64,000 bases of DNA, from positions 86,233-150,232 of the forward strand of contig BDDD01002882.1 in the NCBI GenBank assembly GCA_001972305.1, in the 5' to 3' direction. Positions 35,505 through 47,700 of the stretch are shown piece by piece. Below the pieces are notes generated by a model that was not told the DNA's origin, did no database searches, and saw only the letters and a list, made by a program, of their open reading frames with translations. Each line of letters starts with the position of its first letter. The first letter of the stretch is position 1. This DNA is from Cephalotus follicularis (taxonomy: Eukaryota > Streptophyta > Magnoliopsida > Oxalidales > Cephalotaceae). A program made the translations under genes and the position numbers.

Positions 35505-38500
35505 TGTGACACCCCGTGTCACTTTTACGAAGTCGATATGCATGACGTGAGCATTATATTGTGACATGTTGTTATTTAAAAAAAAAAAAGAAAAAAAAAG
35601 AGGTCTGGCGCGTCTAGAAGGCGCTAGACGCGCCAGGCAAATAAAAGAAAAAAAGAGCACACTCGGGTGCATAGCGCCCGAGAATGAAGAAGGAAGAGAT
35701 GAGACAGAGAGAGGCGCATAGAGATCGGGGGAGAGACGACGGCGCAAGGCGCCGGACCGGGAGGAGCAGCGCGGGTCCTCACCATCGCCGGTAAGCTTTC
35801 CATCTCCCTCTTTTCTTCTTCTTTCCTTCTCTTCTCCCCATGCCCGATGGCCACTGTCGGTGCGCTTTGGCCCCTGCCACTGTCGTCCGCCACTTTTGGC
35901 GTCGCGGATGGGTACGGTCGTGGTCTAGAAGACAACCTCTTCCCATTTCGATGGCTGTTGCGGTGTGATTCGGCCGGAAAATGGCCTGATTTAGCGGTTG
36001 AGTCGACTGAGTTGAGCTGACTCGCTGCCGCCTATGGCGCCACGTTTGGCGCCGATTCCAGGCGAGTCTCGGCCACCAATGAGTAGACCGGAGCTTGTGG
36101 ATGCCAGGGGTGGTGAGACCGGAGCAATTGCGCCTCAGCCAGAGCTCGGGCGCGGCGGCATCCGCCGATTCTCGGCGAGTTGCGGGCGGGGACGCGTAGT
36201 ACAGGCCGCGCGGACACTTTTTTGTGAAGCGGCCTAAATTGTTTGACGACCGGCGAGTTGACTCAGTGAGTCAACTCACTGCCAGAAGTGGCTGCCCGTT
36301 TTCGGGCGAGCCGCCGTGAGTTTCGATCAATAATGTGAGCTGATCGGTTGTTTTAGGGGTTGTTTTGGGTGTCGTCGGAACTTTGGCAGGTTGACCGGAA
36401 ATTGGCCAAAGCTCCGATGACTCACAGTGTTAATTGCGTATATGTAGAAAGTAACAGATATGCATTGTTTATGCAGAGTGACGGATAATAGAGTTACGAA
36501 ACGATGACGAGAACCCGATAGCCGATTCAAAGCTTCGAGGGGTTAGTTCGTGGAAGTATCGGCTTTGATATTGTGAGTAGAACATCTCCTTCCTTTATCT
36601 TATTGATTTGAAATTCGTTGATGTTTAATATGTGCCTTTATTGTCTCTATTATGATTTGTTGATAGCCTATTTGTCGATTCTGAATTGTCGATATCCTAA
36701 GTTTGTTGATATCCTGTTTGTTGACTTTTATGGCTTGTGATATGTTGATTCCATAATTTCGCTTGGAATCCCTTGTTGATAGTTAGATTTGAATCGACTT
36801 CGGAATCGTTTACTTGAACCCTTTATCGGCATATTTCGATCGAATGTTCATAGTGGTATGACTTGTTGATAGTCGAATTGAAATCAATCCCTTGATCGTT
36901 TACTTTGAGCCCTCTGTTGGTATTCCGATTGAATGTTCATATTGTGGATAGACTGTTGGTGATTTCCATGACTTGTTGATAGCTTCTATTGTTTGGTTCG
37001 ATCATGTAACATGACTTGATATCTTTCGTTTATTCGTTATCCTTTTTTTGGGTATTCTCGATTGAAACCCTATGTTGATATGAGACATTTGTTAATTCAT
37101 TCGCCTTTACTTCCATATCCGCTTGGCTTCCGAGGATAGATATTTGCTTCCTTGTTATTTCCATGCTCATCCTATTTCTGTATTGTTATATTTGAGCTCC
37201 GTTGTTGATATCGTTGAGCTATTCATTATTTGAGAGTCATGTTGTTCATATGTGCCCGGTTTTCTTATGATTGGGATACTGGTTGGGATTTGTATCCCGG
37301 TTGTCTTCTGTTGTTATATTCATCACTGTGATATGATTCCGAGCGGTATATGCTTGATGTTCTGGGTGACTTGGTCACCTTCTCACAATTGTGATATCGT
37401 GTCTTGTTATATCGTGATACTATGTTATATTCTGATGCTGGGTACCGGCATTATGGTTCTACCAGTCCAAGGAGTGGTATATGTTCGACGCTCAACTCTA
37501 CTTAGCAGGCCCATTGGTCTATGATGGGGTGTTATGTGGAAACTGGCCCCGGGTTCCATACCTGGATCTACGGCATACTATTGTCTATGATGGTATGCCG
37601 AGTGTGAGTGCAGCAGAGCTGCTCCATTACCCTCCTATTGGACTGTGTTTGGTTATTGATATATATATATATTGCATGCGGTCCCTCGGATGAGGTTGAG
37701 TGTGCGTGCGGGTTTTTCGGACGATGGTTGGGTCCGTGCACTGATCATGCCGGCCCCTCGTTCGAGGCAGAGGTAGGCACTCTACACCGGTGTATGATGG
37801 ATGATGATCACATCCTGTAGCCTCACCTAGTATTATTGCTGCAGCGGTTATGATATGACGCCATGTGATTTGGCGGGGGTATGATATGACGCCATGTGAT
37901 TTGGCAGGGATATGAGACAGTGATATGATTGGTACCAGCATCCTCTTATATGTTTATGACTCTTTGGGCACATTACATTTTTGATATTGATACTGTCATT
38001 GAGTTATGATCATATCGTTAAGCTTTGATATCCAGATATTTGTTATTGTTGTGACCTTCATTTGTTTGATTATTGTTTTGAGTATGATATTTGTTCAGCG
38101 GACTTGTTGAGTCATTGGTTATTTTGCTGAAGTCTTGCTTTTGGGCTATTCATGAATGTTGATAACATCCGTGATTCTTGATATGTTTATGTACTCGGAT
38201 TTCATTGTACTTGGGGAGTCTTGAGCCTTGAATTTGTTCAACGGCACTTTCATCGTTGGCTTCCGAGTTTCATTTATAAAGTTTGTTACTGTCTATGTTC
38301 ATATTATGGAGACATTGTTGAGTATCGAGATTTTCTTCTCGGATTTCGTTTATACTTGCATATCTTGATTCCTTTTACATTTGTGATTCTCATTTACATC
38401 GCGGACTTCATTTATATTATGGATTTCGTTTACACATCGAGAACCTTGATAGCCCTTTTGTGGTCTCGATATCCCGTGTAGATTATGGTTTGTTATGGAT

Positions 38501-39251
38501 CTTGTTATCTTCGGTTGATTGTGACCATCCTTTTGGATCTTGATTTCTTTTATTCCCGTAGATTCACTTTTACACTACTTTGAGCTTATTTTATTTCGCC
38601 TTCTATTCAGTATATAGTTATGGGAGATGTATTTTGTTTCTACTCACTTAATCATTTGGACTAACCCCCTCTCTTTTCTTTCCCTTCCAGATAAAGGCAA
38701 GATGGTAAGTGATTTCTAGTTTGTTGCTGTTGATGATGGACCACGGAGGCAGAGCATGCTACCAGGATCTCAACACATGCACAGCATAACTACATTAGCA
38801 TTAAAATTCATGCATTTACTTATGTTTTCATATAAACGTTTTCTTTCATGGTTTTGCTTTTAAAAAGGGCCGAGCCTTATAGATTTACTTTTAATGCTTG
38901 TTGAAATGGTTGAGGCTGAGCCCAACCCATGTTTACTGCTTTAAAATGTGGTTTGCTGAGGGCTGAGCCCGATTATAAACTGTTGATTCCTCCTTCGGGA
39001 GTGAGATTATAAATTGTGTTTTTATTTACAGGGGGCATAGTCCTATAAACGAATACTACATGCCCGATTTTCGTAAAAATTTAAGAGTTAGAAAAATTTT
39101 CAAAGTTTTGGAAACGTTTAACTTTTTAATTTCCAAGTTTAAAGTGAGTTTTATATAAATCCATATGGTGACTTCCGAAAGGAAGTTGTCATGTGGGACG
39201 TCATATCCGTTCTCGGTAGGATATTGGTTATTGTAGGGAACGGGTGTGACA
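35505..39251 (+). mobile_element. Solo LTR G, 3.75 kb
   Basis: It begins TGTGACACCCCGTGTCAC and ends ACGGGTGTGACA, with the perfect target duplication GGAGG at 35500-35504 and 39252-39256. It contains a 33-base tandem duplication (ATGATATGACGCCATGTGAT, 37848-37914), the CTAACCCCCTCTC...CCAG module (about 38660-38690) and the hairpin string at about 38868-38975. Its head differs from B and E while its tail is shared with E. Open frames near 35500-36240 are low-complexity and GC-rich, and are not convincing. Confidence 0.9.
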
Positions 39252-39256
39252 GGAGG

Positions 39257-39836
39257 TACCATAGGCATGTCGTGGGCCTGGCACGGGGATATGACACTAC
39301 CGTAGCGGTGTGATTTGACTATGACGTCTCTCTATGTTTTGAATAAATCCCATGAGGTGAATTTATGGATCCGATATGTGTGATAGAGGCATATGGGTAT
39401 GCTCTAGTATCTGATATGTTAAGGATATGGATTCTGGGGATTGATTGTGTAGTGTCATACACGTCTTTCCGTTTGGCATGTGGGCCTTGCAAACCTCTTG
39501 CAACTACGCATATGTGTATGCGCTTTGGATCTCTGAGATGAGATTTTGGAAATCGGATAAGTCTCTGTTTGTTTTTCGTTTTGAATATGTTTTGTGATTT
39601 TGAACTTGGTTTATGTCTTGGAATTGAATAACGCTTTAAAAATTAGGTACTCGTTTTAAATTGATTTTATGACTACTTACCTTCGTTTTCTTTTGAAAAT
39701 AATGTTAATTTATTTATGCATAAGGTATATGATATTTAAAGATTCAGGTATTTCCTATCTTTTAAATTATCGTTTTATGTTTTATGATTCTATATCCGTA
39801 CTGAGGTTTGCTCAGCCGCGTTTTTGTTTCCATGCG
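39257..39836 (+). repeat. 3' LTR of element F, right part, truncated at 39836
   Basis: It resumes GTACCATAGGC after the GGAGG duplication and matches F1 to TTTGTTTCCATGCG. The expected continuation (GCAGGTATTCTGGG and about 390 more bases to the LTR end) is missing, and family-A LTR sequence follows directly. Confidence 0.9.
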
Positions 39837-41071
39837 TGTATGCATTGCATATGTACTGTTTACTGCCTGATTGTGTACTGTTTGTGTGTTGTCTGTGATT
39901 TCTAATGTGTTGATGCTTTAGAAATGCATAGATGAGCTTGGAATAAGATATTTTGAGTACGAAAATATGTATTGATCAAAAAGCGTATTTTCAACCAAAC
40001 CGGTAAATGATTTACCCTACTGAAACTGTTACTGATATTTTCTACCGAAATTACCTGATTTCAAATGTTGTCAAATTTGGAAACATTTTGGAAAATGACT
40101 GCCTGTTCTTGATCAAATCGATCATTACTGTTTACTGTACTGTTACTGTTTAACTTCACTATTTGCTCTGTGAATTGTTTGTGATTGTGTTTGAGCTGCT
40201 AGTTGCGTGGTGGAGGTTGCCAGCGATTACTAGTGGTAGGGTCGAACCTAGGGGCCAGGAGCGTGGCTAGGTGACTCACTGTACTGTTGCCTCGCTCGGT
40301 TGCCCGATGTGGGGACCGGAGTGGGAGTGTAGCATGGGGCCAGGAGTTGGCGGCGTTATATACTGTTGTTGTGGTCCTATGTGGACATACTTCCTGTTGT
40401 AGTCCTATGAGGACATACTGTACTGTACTATTTACTGGTCCTTTACGGACATTACTTTGATTGTTGACATAGCCCTGGCCGGGTTACTACTGCACTGATA
40501 CTGTACGCATATATTTCTTATATACGTAACACTGATATTTTACTGTACTGACATACGTATTTTCACATATGTATAAACTGGGTCTCCACTGCACTGCATC
40601 ATATATGCATTCATATCATGACATGCATTATGTTAATCCCGAATTACTGTTATGACTTGGCCGAGTGAGGACAAAGGCTAACCCCCTACTTTACAGATTG
40701 ATGCAGTGGACTTTTGGATCGGCTTGGACGAAGATCAAGTTGTTATATTTTGATCTTGTTATCTATCTGTTTTGTTAACCTTTGTGGTTCATGGTTTTGG
40801 ATACACCATTATGATGGTATTGTTTATGAAGGAATTTTGTTTGTACTGTAATTTTCACGCTCCGTTTTATGGGCGATTAACTCTTATGACCTGTTTTTGG
40901 GTAGCGTACGGTATGGGACGTACGTTACGTGTTTACAGCTTATGTTCTTTTATGCTTCCGCCACTGTTGTTCTTGGAAAAGTTTCAAATTTCACGATTTT
41001 GCATGAGCTGTATTTTATGTTAATTGCCTTTACCGCTTTAATATCGCGTTTTCTTTAAACGGGGTGTGACA
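39837..41071 (+). repeat. Truncated 5' LTR of element A3
   Basis: It matches 49980-51214 base for base in length, with about four substitutions that I can find (near 40814, 40936, 40984 and 40997), roughly 99.7% identity and no indel. The copy at 9545-12282 is much more diverged. The end ACGGGGTGTGACA marks the LTR/internal boundary. Confidence 0.9.
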
Positions 41072-41074
41072 GAG

Positions 41075-41086
41075 TGGTATCAGAGC
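41075..41086 (+). other. Primer binding site of element A3 (tRNA-iMet type)
   Basis: TGGTATCAGAGC lies three bases after the LTR end. Confidence 0.95.
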
Positions 41087-41179
41087 ATATTCCATATATG
41101 CTTAGCTAGGATACTTTCCTTGGCAATTAATGAATTGATTTCCTTAAGTTGTGACTGACCGTCAATCTTCTTATAGGAA

Positions 41180-43031
41180 ATGGACCGAAGAAGGACACGT
41201 GCTAGGGCTAGAGTCGTTGGAGCTAATGCCCCGGAAGAAGCTAATGTTCCGCAAGGGAGGAATATCCCCCAGGATGACAGAGATCTGATGGCTCGGATCG
41301 CAGACTATTTCCAGCAATAAATGGACTTTAACAGGGCTAATGCGGAGGAGATGCGCCAGTACCATGCGCAGGCCCGACCACAGCATAGAGCTCCCGACCA
41401 CTGCCCAGGAGGGGATGGTTTCGGGGGAGATATTGAGAAATTCATGAGGCTGAGTCCGCCCAGCTTCAAAGGAGAACTGAATGCTACTATTGCAGAGAGA
41501 TGGCTGCAGGACCTGGAGAATATCTTTCAGGTGATGAACTGTACTGATGATCAAAAGTTGAGGTTTGCTGTGTACCGCCTATGGGGTGAGGCCACTCATT
41601 GGTGGGAAGTGGTTAGAGCAAAGTGGGAATCACAAGGACTGGATAACACTTGGGGCCGATTCCAGGCAGAATTCCTGGAGACATATGTTACTGACATTGA
41701 GCATGAGCGACGAGAAACCGAGCTCTTAGAGTTGCGGCAAGGAGAGATGACTATTGCTGAATATCAGGCAAAGTTCATGGAGTTGGCCAGACATTCACCA
41801 TATCTGGTGGCTGATGAAGCAAAGAAGATACGGAGATTCTTGAGAGGATTACGACCGGATCTGCGATCGAGGATTAGAGCCATGGAGCTGAAGACTTATG
41901 TGGAAGTTGCTCAGAAGGCTAGACTGCTAGAAACGATATCTAGTGAGGACCGGGCTGAGAGAGCTCGCGTGAAGGAGAGTAAGCAAAGTCCTGTACAGTC
42001 CCGACCGGCATCGTCGAAGTGGCGGGATAGTAGTTCTCCGATGAAGTCTTCGAAAAGCAAGTTTCAGCAGACTGCTTCTCAGGGTACTCCCAGCCAGGGG
42101 AGTAATGCTAGATCTGGAGTATACTTTTACTGTGGTCGTGTCGGCCACCAACAGAAAGATTGCTGGAAGTACAATGGCTGGTGCTTGAGGTGCGGGGCAC
42201 CGGGTCATTCGGTGAAAGACTGTCCAAAGGGTTCTGCTACAGCGCCTACGGGGTCGGGGAGCAGCAGTGGTGCGGCTGCGGGACCTTTACAGAGGAGAGA
42301 TACCAGCAAGGGCATCGCAAAAGGTAGAATTTTTGTACTTGCTCAGACTGAGGTTCCAGAGTCAACTTCTGTTGTTGGAGGTACTCTGTATGTATATGGT
42401 TATTCTGCTAGAGTACTGATGGATTCAGGTGCATCACATTCATTTATATCTACACGTTTTGCATCTTGTTTAGATGTCACCCTTGACTGTTTGTCTTATA
42501 CCCTTGATGTGTGTACACCGACTGGAACTTCTATGTATACTGACTCGGTATATAGGAGTTGTGAGATGTCTATGGCAGACATTCTTTTATATGCAGACCT
42601 GATTGTACTGCCTATCCGTGACTTCGATGTGATATTGGGGATGGATTGGCTATCGGCACACCGTGCTCGTATGGACAGTTACCACAACACCGTGGATTTT
42701 TGTCTGCCCAACGGAATGACTTTCCAGTTCAAGGGAGACAAAGGGTTCTCAACACCGATCATATCTTATATCCGAGCATCGAGATACCTGGAGAAGGGAT
42801 GCGAGGGATATTTGGCTTATGTTATTGATCGAAGGAAGGAGAAAGGCTTGAGTTTGGAGGAAATTCCAGTTGTGTGCGAATTTCCGGATGTGTTTCCTGA
42901 TGACTTGGGATCCTTACCACCCAAGAGGAGTATGGAGTTTGTTATTGACCTTGTTCCGGGAACGGCTCCTATCTCTAAATCACCCTATCGGATGGCTCCG
43001 GCTGAGTTGCGAGAGCTGAAGCTGCAGTTAC
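41180..43031 (+). pseudogene. gag-protease-RT start of element A3
   Basis: The likely start is ATG 41180 (MDRRRTRARARVVG). A TAA at 41318-41320 interrupts the frame just before a second ATG at 41321, from which 570 codons stay open to the N at 43032. Counted from 41321: capsid region about 45-200 (ERWLQDLENIFQVMNC, EFLETYVTDIEHERRE, FLRGLRPDLRSRI); two zinc knuckles near 271-300, the first lacking its leading Cys (YFYCGRVGHQQKDC), the second complete (WCLRCGAPGHSVKDC); protease DSGASHSF with Asp 368, then VILGMDWLSAH; then DVFPDDLGSLPPKRSMEF leading into RT. Gag and protease could be made only from the downstream start. Confidence 0.9.
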
Positions 43032-43032
43032 N
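43032..43032. other. Ambiguous base N marking lost sequence in the RT gene
   Basis: On the left the frame reads to ELRELKLQL, and on the right it restarts at [10 protein letters not shown] in another phase. Relatives here have about 28 residues between these points (element D: QDLLDKGFIGPSVSP and on), so about 80-85 bases appear to be missing at the N. It is more likely an assembly or trimming gap than a real one-base ambiguity. Confidence 0.75.
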
Positions 43033-44723
43033 GGGTCGATGAGACTCTGTATTGATTACCGAATGTTGAACAAGGCAACTATCAAGAATAAATATCCTTT
43101 ACCCCACATTGATGATTTATTTGATCAGTTGCAAGGATCGAAGGTGTTTTCTAAGCTCGATTTGAGGACGGGGTACCACCAGTTGCGAGTAAATGAAGGG
43201 GACATTGAGAAAACTGCCTTCCAAACACGGTATGGTCACTACGAATTCTTAGTGATGCCTTTCGGTGTTACCAATGCACCGGCAGCTTTTATGTCATTAA
43301 TGAATGACGTATTCCGACCGTACCTAGACCAGTTCGTTGTGGTATTTATCGATGATATACTGGTATACTCGAAGAGTGAGGAGGAGCACACTTGGCATCT
43401 GAGGATGGTGTTGCAGATCCTCAGAGAACACCGATTGTAAGCCAAGTTCGGCAAATGTGAGTTCTGGATCGTCTATGTGATCTTTCTCGGTCACATAGTA
43501 TCTGGAGAAGGCTTGACGGTGGATCCGTCGAAGACTGAAGTAGTGAGAAATTGGCCGCAACCCAAGAATGTGACGGAGGTGCGCAGTTTCCTTGGTTTGG
43601 CGGGATATTACCGGAGGTTTATCCAGAATTTTTCGAGGATAGCCGAACCCTTGACCAGACTGACTCAGAAGAAGACACTTTTCGTCTGGGACGAAGACTG
43701 TGAGGCTAGTTTTCGTGAGCTGAAGGATCGGTTGGTTTCCGCTCCTATCTTGGCATTACCTGAGGGTAATGAAGGCTTTGCAGTATACAGTGACGCATCA
43801 GGTAAAGGCTTGGGCTGTGTATTGATGCAACGAGGCAGGGTGATTGCATATGCCTCGAGGAAGCTTAAACCATATGAAGAAAATTACCCGACCCATGACC
43901 TTGAGCTTGCGGCTATTATCTTCGCCCTTCAGAAGTGGAGACACTATCTTTATGGGGCACAGTTTGAGATCTTCACCGATCACAAAAGCTTGAGGTATCT
44001 GTTTTGTCAAGATACGCTGAACATGAGACAACAAAGATGGGTGGAATTCTTCAATGATTATGACTGCAATGTGCAATATCACCCGGGGAAAGCGAATGTG
44101 GTCGCTGATGCCTTGAGCCGCAAGGCTATGCTTGCTAGTACCATGGTATCCCAATGGAAGATGTTGGAAGACTTCCGAGAATGGTCTCTATTCAATCAGT
44201 CACCGGGGATCTTTCTAGCCGACATGCGGGTAGAACCAGTGTTACTGCATCGTGTCAAAGATGCAAAATCACATGATCCTGAATTGCAGAGGATTCGAGA
44301 GAATCTGGATTCAGAGTCTGATTTTAGAGTACATGAAGATGGTATTATGAGATATCGGGGACGCGTTTGTCTTCCGAACGAGCCTGGAGTGAAGGATCAG
44401 CTACTCCGCTGTGCTCATAAATCCATGTACAGCATTCATCCAGGTAGCACGAAAATGTATCAAGACATGAAGAAGTGTTACTGGTGACCCGGCATGAAGC
44501 GGGAGATAGCTGAGTATGTGGCAAAGTGCTACACCTGCCAAACAGTTAAGGCCGAACACCAGAGACCGGCAGGCTTGCTACAGCCTCTGCCAATTCCAGA
44601 GTGGAAGTGGGAACATGTTACGATGGATTTTGTTTCAGGATTTCCTCTGACTCGAAAACGTCATAATGCCGTGTGGGTTATCGTGGATAGACTCACCAAA
44701 TCAGCGCACTTTCTGCCGACACA
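43033..44723 (+). pseudogene. RT-RNase H-integrase of element A3, two nonsense codons, truncated
   Basis: One frame runs through the whole stretch with TAA at 43438-43440 (HRL then stop, where Tyr is expected) and TGA at 44485-44487 (KKCYW then stop, where Trp is expected). RT keeps [13 protein letters not shown] and the catalytic FIDDILVYS; the connection has [11 protein letters not shown]. RNase H keeps [35 protein letters not shown] and VVADALSRK. Integrase has the HHCC region ([21 protein letters not shown]) and the first Asp (TMDFVSGF). The second Asp and Glu are missing because the copy stops after SAHFLPTH. Confidence 0.9.
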
Positions 44724-44728
44724 TCAGC

Positions 44729-47700
44729 CCTCAGAAAACCACAATTAAAAACCATAACATGTATGGGTTGGGCTCAGCCTCAACCATATAATCAAAGGAG
44801 GAAAAGTAAATAGATAGGGCTCGGCCCTTTAAAAGCAAAACCATAAGAGAAAACATTTATATAAAGTAATGCATAATTAAAATGTTGATGTAGTGAAACT
44901 ATGCATGTGTTGAAACCCTGGTAGCATGCCATGCCCTCGTGGTCCATCCACTATTAGATCCGACTTAGCAACTGCTCACCATCATCTGAAATAGAAAACT
45001 GGGAGGGGTTTAGTCCAAATGACTAAGTGAGTGAGAACAAAACATTCCCTGTTGCATCCATCAAAAATTGGATGCGTTGAAGGAAATACGCCATGATTAA
45101 GAATATAAATACCCCGCTGGGTAGAGTCAGTGATTAAAGGAAATATAATACCATCATGAAACGCTTAAACTCAACAATGAAATAACATGAGAGCTTTGAA
45201 TAATTTAAATGCTCAAAGTAATACTCAACAAGTACAATAGAGTCACAATAAAATCAAAATATCTGAATATAAAGAAATCAAAGACATGATCATCAATCAT
45301 AAATATAGATATGTGCCCAAAATCATAAAAACTAGGAATGCTGGTATAACTAATATTATCATCATATCTCGTATCACTGTTGTAACTGCTCTGCTCTGCC
45401 ATATCTATCTCATATCATCATCACATCATCCTCCTCATATCTCATATCTCATATCATCATCATCATATCCTCCTCATGCACCGGTGCAATATCCCATGCC
45501 ACCACCATATCTCATGGCACTGCTATATCCCACGCCTCAACCCAGACACATAGACTATATATCCTTTCTGCCTCGTCCGAGGGGCCGACGTATCATCGAA
45601 CGGACCCTAACCCTCATTCGAGAATTCACGTGCACGTATCTCAACCTCATCTGAGGGGCCGGCATATCTCTGCACGGACCCTAGCCCTTGTCCGAGAAAC
45701 TGCATACCTCATATCTCGCACGAGGGGCCGTCATATCTCAATGCACGGACCCTGGCCCTCGCCGAGAAACTGCGTACCTCATATCTCGCACGAGGGGCTG
45801 GTGTATCTCAACGCACGGACCCTGGCCCTCACCGAGAAATTCACTGTAGTCATCATACCTCGCACGAGGGGTCGGCGTATCTCCGCACGGACCCTAGCCC
45901 TCGCCGAGAAGATAATCCATATCATCCTTGTCTTGCACGAGGGGTCGGCATATCAATTCACGGACCCTGGTCCTCGCCGAGAAATCTTGTGCAATCAGAT
46001 AACCAAACACGGTCTGACAGGTGAGTGATGGAGCAGCTCTGCTGCACTCACACTCAGCATACCATCATAGACAATAGTATGCCGCAGATCCAGGTATGGA
46101 ACCCGGGGGCAGATCCCCCATAACATCCCATCATAGACCAATGGGTATGCTAAGGAGAATTGAGCATCAAACATACACCTCACCTTGGACCGGTAGGTAT
46201 CATATGTCACAATTCATACAGTACCCAGCATCAGAATACAAAATACGAGATCAACGATACATAAAGAAAAACAGGAAGGTGACTTAGTCACCCAGAGTCT
46301 ATCATATAACAGTCAAATAACAAGCTCAATATAAAACATGTGGGATTCAAATCTTGACCAAATCATCAATAACAAACACATTGGCACATATCAATAAAAG
46401 ACTCAAGATAAGAGGAAGGGAATGTCTCACTCACAGATTTACGGAAGGTAACAACCGCTGATTAACTCCTCGATGGCTCCGAATCGAATACAGGATCCAC
46501 ATCTAGCATGCTATTACATAATAACCTTCATGAGCATACTTTACATGTTTATACAATGTAAAATGCACGTAATATACATATAAGCTATACAATAGCTATA
46601 ACTCCCCCATTTTAACCCTCACTAGTATCTTTACATCTTTATGAATCCCAAGGATTCACTATACACCAATCTCATATATTCTCTTAGTAATTTATAACTT
46701 ACTAGCACCATTAGAACTCATGTTCAATGATTATAACATGAAATGCAATAAAATGTCTTAAGTGCCATAAACTTATCGATTCGACCAATATTGCATATAA
46801 TCCGTATATTTATGTCAGAAACCAACTTATTCTTATATATACTCTAAAAGTATTCTAATAAGACTATAATCTACTCAATTAAAGTCACGGTTATGGAATA
46901 ATGGCTTCAAATCCGTTTCTCCACGAAATTCGCCAAAAGCATAAAACATTACAAAAAACAAGTCGTATAAAAGTGAAACTTTTCAGATCATAATTAAAAT
47001 ATCCCAGTAGTGTGTCATTCAAAAATCAAGGGAAACCGACAACCTGAGCTTTAATCTACTTTGTAAAGTCATTGCTAAACGAGTTTTCCGCAAAAACAAA
47101 AGTTAACACCCTTTCACCATTTTTTAAAGATCCAATGGAGTTGAATCTTCGGGAAATGTGTTTATTCCTACCCAAGAGTTTGCCACTGAAAAATAAAGTC
47201 AAACTGATGGCTGGAGTTATGAGCTACTTTGAAAAACTAAGGTTCGAATTATTTTTCCGTAAAAACTGCAAAAATGAGACTTTTTGGACAAAATTATATC
47301 CGTTTGACACCAAAACTTCAGGAATGTGTTTAAACATATCTAGAAGTCTATTGCTCAAAAATCAATTCAAACGGATAAGCAGAGCTATAAGCTCCTTTGT
47401 AAAACCACTGTTTCAAAACGATTTTAGCGTAACCTCGCACTTTTCAATCTAAACCAAATTTGTTTGGCCAACTTTACAGGTAATATCTAAACCTATCTTA
47501 AGGTCTACCATTAAAATTTCAAGTTAATCGGACCACTCTAGGTCAGAAAAGTGATTAAAACGTCGTTACGGCAACATGGCGGCTATACATGCCGATATCT
47601 ACCAATAACTCAGTTCCTTCTCTTATCAAGCTCCCATATTATTCTCATATAACACATAAACAACTTAATTCATCTCTCCAAAACTCCCATAATCTTCTAG

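Larger units (their letters stand above)
29510..39836 (+). mobile_element. Element F: gag-only LTR retrotransposon, 3' LTR truncated
   Basis: 5' LTR 29510-32004, primer site, one gag gene, polypurine tract, 3' LTR from 33480. The internal part is only 1475 bases: gag is followed almost directly by the 3' end of a pol-type sequence (GATTTCGGGACGAAATC) and the polypurine tract, so protease, RT, RNase H and integrase are absent. This matches the plan of terminal-repeat-with-gag (TR-GAG) elements in plants, which need enzymes in trans. The 3' LTR holds solo LTR G and stops at 39836 by fusion to a family-A LTR. The two LTRs look about 98% alike over their first 290 bases. Confidence 0.85.
39837..44723 (+). 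mobile_element. Element A3: 3' half of a family-A LTR plus broken gag-pol, both ends lost
   Basis: 39837-41071 is the last 1235 bases of a family-A LTR. It is followed by a tRNA-iMet primer site and a Ty3/gypsy gag-protease-RT-RNase H-integrase that stops in mid-integrase at about 44723. The sequence then resumes element E LTR through the second TCAGC duplication copy (44724-44728) that pairs with the start of element F. The last few bases (ACA/CA) could be shared with the lost end of LTR F2. Large deletions, or an assembly join, are needed on both sides. Confidence 0.8.

Noticed and set aside
35496..36240. Possible GC-rich host exon at the start of LTR G
   Set aside because: It lies within the perfect GGAGG-flanked LTR, with frames open on both strands and no domain.
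45630..46028. A 132-codon frame
   Set aside because: It is produced by the minisatellite of LTR E; repeat units keep a frame open by chance.
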